The notes under the pieces: generated by a model
What the model saw: only the letters and a program-made list of their open reading frames with translations
What the model was told of the DNA's origin: nothing
Database searches by the model: none
Program-made: the position numbers and the translations under genes
NCBI GenBank assembly: GCA_022828145.1
Contig: JAJEJA010000057.1
Span: 1-36,987, forward strand
Length of the DNA: 36,987 bases
Source of the DNA: Candidatus Poribacteria bacterium
Lineage (GTDB): Bacteria; Poribacteria; WGA-4E; WGA-3G
Direction: 5' to 3'
Shown: positions 33,695 to 36,987 of the stretch, piece by piece
Layout: each line of letters starts with the position of its first letter
Numbering within the stretch: position 1 is the first letter of the stretch

Positions 33695-36600
33695 TCACTC
33701 TGCAAGATTGTAATGCATCACCCCATTCTGGCGTGTGCCAACATATATGATATTTCCATCCACAGCGAGTGAGGTTACATTATAAGGGAACTTAGAGACA
33801 ATCTGATTCCAAGTACCGTCTTCTAAGCGATAGATGCCGGTGTCTTTGGTAACACCGTATAATACAGAACCATCAATAGCTAAATGTTCCATAACCAGGT
33901 TCGTATCTGCTGCATCCGTAATGGTATTCCAACTTCTCCCATTATCCGTTTTTATGATACCCGCGTCCGTTGCGATGTATGCCGTAGATCCATCAATCGT
34001 AATCTCTTTGAATGACTTTACTGGAAATGGCAGTGCTGCGGTGATATCTGTCCACTTTTCCCCATTATCAAAGGAGACTACAAGATGTCCATCACGTTTA
34101 CCAACGTACACTGTCTCACCAGATACACCAAGTTTGAGATCTTTGAATGCTATTTCGTAAGTCAATTCAGTGGTTTCTTCAATTCCGACTGGGTGCCATT
34201 TTTTTTGTCCTTTTTTCCAACGGAAGAGTTTATAGTTGTGCTCCAAGAAGAAGGTATCACGACTGACCGCAAAGGGACCCGTACGGAACGCTAATGTCAT
34301 GTAGACTTCTGAATGTAGAGGATCCGATTCTGCCATCTGTCTAAAGAACTCAATAGCACCAGAAGCGTCCTCTTGTAGTTCTTGTGCATTTGGTTTTTCC
34401 GACGTCTGCAATGATTGCCTCTTTAAATCTATCAATTTGTAATGTAATGTCCTTAAGTCAATTCTGGGTACTTCTTTATGCGGCGTTAAAGTAACTCCAT
34501 CTTCTGTAGAAATGCGATATATTCCGATCTCACCATACCCAGATTCGGTTACACCTTTAGCATAGACTACACCACCGGATTTGACAACATGTGTAATGTC
34601 AGGTCGTTCTTCTCTATCAGGACTATCCATGCGTATTTCCTGTTTTACTTTATGCCAAATCTTACCTTGATCGTTGGAACTCAACACTTTTTTACCCGAT
34701 TTTGCATAAAGAATCGGAGCGGAATTCATTACACTATTTTTGCGTCTAAAGGTAAGAAGATCATCAATCCTGCTGAACCCACTGATATCTACTTTGCTCC
34801 AGGTCTTTCCATCATCAGTAGAGCGATGTAAACCGTCATCATGACTGTTGATATAGAACGTACTGCCTTTTACAATAGCAGCGACATCTAAATCACCACT
34901 CATCGTAGGTGTAGTCCCCGGTGGCTGCACAGGTTGCCATGTTTCTCCTCTATCAGTAGAGCGAACCATACCTTTCTCCATTACTAAAACCGTATCACCT
35001 GTGGCAACAAGCTTAACATGTGGGGGGAAACCCTTTAGAGACCAAGCGTCTGTTGGGGTTATATCTGTCCAAGAGTTACCTCTATCTGTTGATCTGAATA
35101 TCCACCAAGAACGCTGCATTCCTCGGAATTGCAAACGAGGATCAGATGCCTCATCACTTAATTCTGCTGCGACATATAACGTGTCATTCCCTACGGCTGC
35201 TGAACGTATCCCCTCAACATTTTCGGGAAAATCAACACGTATCCACGCATCAGCCTTTAGACGATAGAGACCAGTACTTGTTCCGATGAATATATCGTCC
35301 TGTGCTTCAACGATAGAATTGATGTAATTTAATGGCGTGTTTAGTGGGAACCCGCTGTTTAGATCTTCCCACGTCTTTCCTTCGTCTTTGGACCTTACAA
35401 TTCCATTCATGAAAGCGATATATAATGCTGACTCTGTTACTAACCATTCCCTTGGAGAATGGTAGTTTTCTTCCCATGAACGCCGCAATATCCATGTCTT
35501 ACCATCATCAGTCGAAACAAAAAGTTCGTCAGAAGGGACAAAGTAAAGTGTGTTCTTCCATTTTGCAATGGGTGAGTTGCCACCATAGCCTGTTTTCAAG
35601 TTGATAATGTCAAAAAGATGTTGCCATCTGCTGCCATCCTCAGTCATTTTGAAGATACTTGGATTAGGTCCACCCATAACGTAGAGTTCACCATCAGAAG
35701 TTGAGAACATACTATGCACGCTACTGCCTTCTAATGGTTCTGTCTTAATCCATTGCTGTTTAGTTTCAGACGTGTTTTCTTCATTCACCTGCACAGAAAG
35801 TGAAGAACCTTCATCAAGTTTTTGTCCACTGTTTTCATTTTCTCTGGGTTCTTTTATACTTCCTATCTGATTTTTCAAATCTGGTTCTTCCTCAAGATTC
35901 TGGACAAATGGCGCGTTAACAAGTTCAACCGACATTTCTGCCTGAGAATCTATGCTATAAGGTTTCTGAAACTGTGACAGGTATTGACTTCCTACCCCAA
36001 TCATTATCATCATCAATACTGCCCCTGTTGCTGCAGTGATCCACGGGATAAACGGTTTGCTGCCCGATGGTGTTGTGGGATTTATCCGTGAAATCTCCTG
36101 CATGATATCCTTCGTGAGAGTCGGTGTGATTTGGTAGTTCTCTAAAGCTTCTCGGATCATGTTTTCCTCCTTTTTTAAAAACTGTCTCGCGCGATAGAGT
36201 CTATTCTTTATCGCGCTAACCGAGACACCTAAAAACCTGCTAATCTCTTCATACGTCATTCCCCCGAGGTAGTATAGGGTTATGACCGTTCGGTCACCTT
36301 CCTGTAATTTAGCAAGCAGCTTTTTCACGACTTCGCGTCGTGCTTCTGCCGTTGTCCGTTCCCTTTCCTGAATAACATAGTTGGAATACGCTTCTTTTTC
36401 CATCTCAGAACTGCTTGTATCATCCAACGACTGTGTTCGTAGACGTTTCTTGCGCAGCCAAGCTTTGCAATTGTTTGCTGTTGTTACATATAGCCAGCTC
36501 TTAAAAGAGTGTGGTTTCTTGAGTGATGACAGATTTTTGTATGCCTTCAGGAATGTATCCTGCGTAATTTCCTCTGCGATATGGAAATCTCCAATTTTCC

Positions 36601-36709
36601 GCCACGCAAGCGCATGGACAGACTTCTTATACTTTTCCATAAGTGTGGAGAAAGCAGAATCATCACCGTCAATCACACGTTGAATGAGTTCAGCATCAGG
36701 ATTATTCAT
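33695..36709 (-). CDS. Sigma-4: ECF sigma factor fused to transmembrane helix and Asp-box beta-propeller
   Basis: A protein of 1004 residues and the most diverged paralogue. Region 2 (AEEITQDTFLKAYKNLSSLK) and region 4 (LQEGDRTVITLYYLGGMTYE, helix GVSVSAIKNRLYRARQFL) precede a transmembrane helix at 221-242 (WITAATGAVLMMIMIGVG). The propeller carries Asp-boxes STDDGKTW, SKDEGKTW, STDRGNSW, STDRGETW, STDDGKTW and TDNGRSWNTI, and the helical insertion with AIEFFRQMAE near residue 785. The C-terminal blades (SLAVDGNIIYVGTRQNGVMH) align with those of sigma-3. The ribosome binding site AGAGG is modest. The gene is upstream of sigma-3, but each has its own promoter-like motif, so they need not form one transcript. 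Confidence 0.93.
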   Translation of the reverse strand: MNNPDAELIQRVIDGDDSAFSTLMEKYKKSVHALAWRKIGDFHIAEEITQDTFLKAYKNLSSLKKPHSFKSWLYVTTANNCKAWLRKKRLRTQSLDDTSSSEMEKEAYSNYVIQERERTTAEARREVVKKLLAKLQEGDRTVITLYYLGGMTYEEISRFLGVSVSAIKNRLYRARQFLKKEENMIREALENYQITPTLTKDIMQEISRINPTTPSGSKPFIPWITAATGAVLMMIMIGVGSQYLSQFQKPYSIDSQAEMSVELVNAPFVQNLEEEPDLKNQIGSIKEPRENENSGQKLDEGSSLSVQVNEENTSETKQQWIKTEPLEGSSVHSMFSTSDGELYVMGGPNPSIFKMTEDGSRWQHLFDIINLKTGYGGNSPIAKWKNTLYFVPSDELFVSTDDGKTWILRRSWEENYHSPREWLVTESALYIAFMNGIVRSKDEGKTWEDLNSGFPLNTPLNYINSIVEAQDDIFIGTSTGLYRLKADAWIRVDFPENVEGIRSAAVGNDTLYVAAELSDEASDPRLQFRGMQRSWWIFRSTDRGNSWTDITPTDAWSLKGFPPHVKLVATGDTVLVMEKGMVRSTDRGETWQPVQPPGTTPTMSGDLDVAAIVKGSTFYINSHDDGLHRSTDDGKTWSKVDISGFSRIDDLLTFRRKNSVMNSAPILYAKSGKKVLSSNDQGKIWHKVKQEIRMDSPDREERPDITHVVKSGGVVYAKGVTESGYGEIGIYRISTEDGVTLTPHKEVPRIDLRTLHYKLIDLKRQSLQTSEKPNAQELQEDASGAIEFFRQMAESDPLHSEVYMTLAFRTGPFAVSRDTFFLEHNYKLFRWKKGQKKWHPVGIEETTELTYEIAFKDLKLGVSGETVYVGKRDGHLVVSFDNGEKWTDITAALPFPVKSFKEITIDGSTAYIATDAGIIKTDNGRSWNTITDAADTNLVMEHLAIDGSVLYGVTKDTGIYRLEDGTWNQIVSKFPYNVTSLAVDGNIIYVGTRQNGVMHYNLAE
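36158..36172 (-). promoter_or_regulatory. Internal Shine-Dalgarno and ATG at codon 184 of sigma-4
   Basis: AAGGAGGAAAACATG is in frame on the coding strand with the ATG at 36160. The core is preserved even in this most diverged copy, where the preceding residues are FLK and not RLQ. Confidence 0.55.
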
Positions 36710-36758
36710 CGGAAACCTCTGTTTAGGGGATATTCATTAATTCATATCAACATATAGT

Positions 36759-36785
36759 GACGCGACTTGAGTCAAAAAAGTCTCA
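36759..36785 (-). promoter_or_regulatory. Putative ECF-type promoter of sigma-4
   Basis: On the coding strand TGAGACT, 16 bases, CGTC. It is the most deviant of the four motifs, one base shorter, and belongs to the most diverged sigma. The inverted repeat TGAG-N10-CTCA lies at 36768-36785. Confidence 0.5.
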
Positions 36786-36923
36786 TAATTTTGAGAATAA
36801 GGGTAGAAAATCTTCTTTATAAGAACATAATATGAGGAAATTTGGAATTTATGGAACGGCAGTCTAATTAATCATTTCGGTTGTGTCCACTCACTCCATT
36901 TTCGTATCCGAGAGGTGTGAATT

Positions 36924-36979
36924 GTAGCCCAAACTTTCAGTTTGTGGCACATCTTCGCAAACTGGAAAGTTTGCTCTAC
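36924..36979. repeat. Palindromic repeat with CAAACTTTCAGTTTG core
   Basis: GTAGCCCAAACTTTCAGTTTG is matched, after a short loop, by CGCAAACTGGAAAGTTTGCTCTAC, with minor mismatches. It forms a 56-base hairpin of a type different from the other repeats, upstream of sigma-4. Confidence 0.75.
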
Positions 36980-36987
36980 ATTTATCA

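Overview
The window looks like a chromosomal segment from a member of Candidatus Poribacteria or a close relative. The best clue is the C-terminal secretion/sorting-type domain at the left end, with the motif NYPNPFNPETW and the ending TATRKMLIRK, which I recognise from poribacterial proteins. Abundant short palindromic repeats and many secreted beta-propeller proteins fit this. The assignment rests on recognised motifs, not on a search.

Left half, all on the + strand (about 186-18660). A truncated sorting-domain fragment and an unknown lipoprotein with a duplicated domain come first, then mnmG-rsmG (tRNA wobble-uridine and 16S rRNA modification) behind a recognisable sigma-70-type promoter. 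Next is a partner-switching signalling cluster: STAS anti-anti-sigma factor, membrane histidine kinase, response regulator fused to a PP2C (RsbU/SpoIIE-like) phosphatase, RsbW-like kinase and a second STAS protein. No target sigma factor lies in this cluster. It runs into a degenerate AccD-like zinc-ribbon protein, galactokinase and a ROK sugar kinase (4-base overlap), then three envelope proteins: a lipoprotein, an NHL-propeller lipoprotein and a 1261-residue probable outer-membrane protein.

Right half, all on the - strand (18666-36709). This half is a paralogous array. Four genes each encode one polypeptide with an ECF sigma factor (regions 2 and 4) at the N-terminus, one transmembrane helix at about residue 221-242, and a roughly 770-residue extracytoplasmic Asp-box (BNR-like) beta-propeller with a helical insertion. 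Two of them (sigma-1, sigma-2) follow a gene for an exported WD40 protein with about 14 blades. Sigma-2 is followed by a small lipoprotein gene. Sigma-3 and sigma-4 stand in tandem without WD40 partners.

Two features shared by all four sigma-propeller genes make this the most interesting part. (i) Just upstream of each start is a conserved block of the form TGCAMC, about 17 bases, then CGTC, which resembles an ECF promoter and suggests autoregulation. (ii) Inside each reading frame, at exactly codon 184 between sigma region 4 and the membrane helix, lies a Shine-Dalgarno sequence AAGGAGG ideally spaced from an in-frame ATG. The same gene could therefore make both a membrane-tethered sigma factor and a sigma-less membrane propeller. 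It could also be the scar of an ancestral sigma/anti-sigma gene pair that fused.

Gaps between genes carry several palindromic repeat families, a 140-base MITE-like inverted repeat with a 6-base target duplication, a two-unit repeat of 51-base period found at two loci, and a 90-base tandem repeat. I saw no rRNA, tRNA, CRISPR array or transposase gene.
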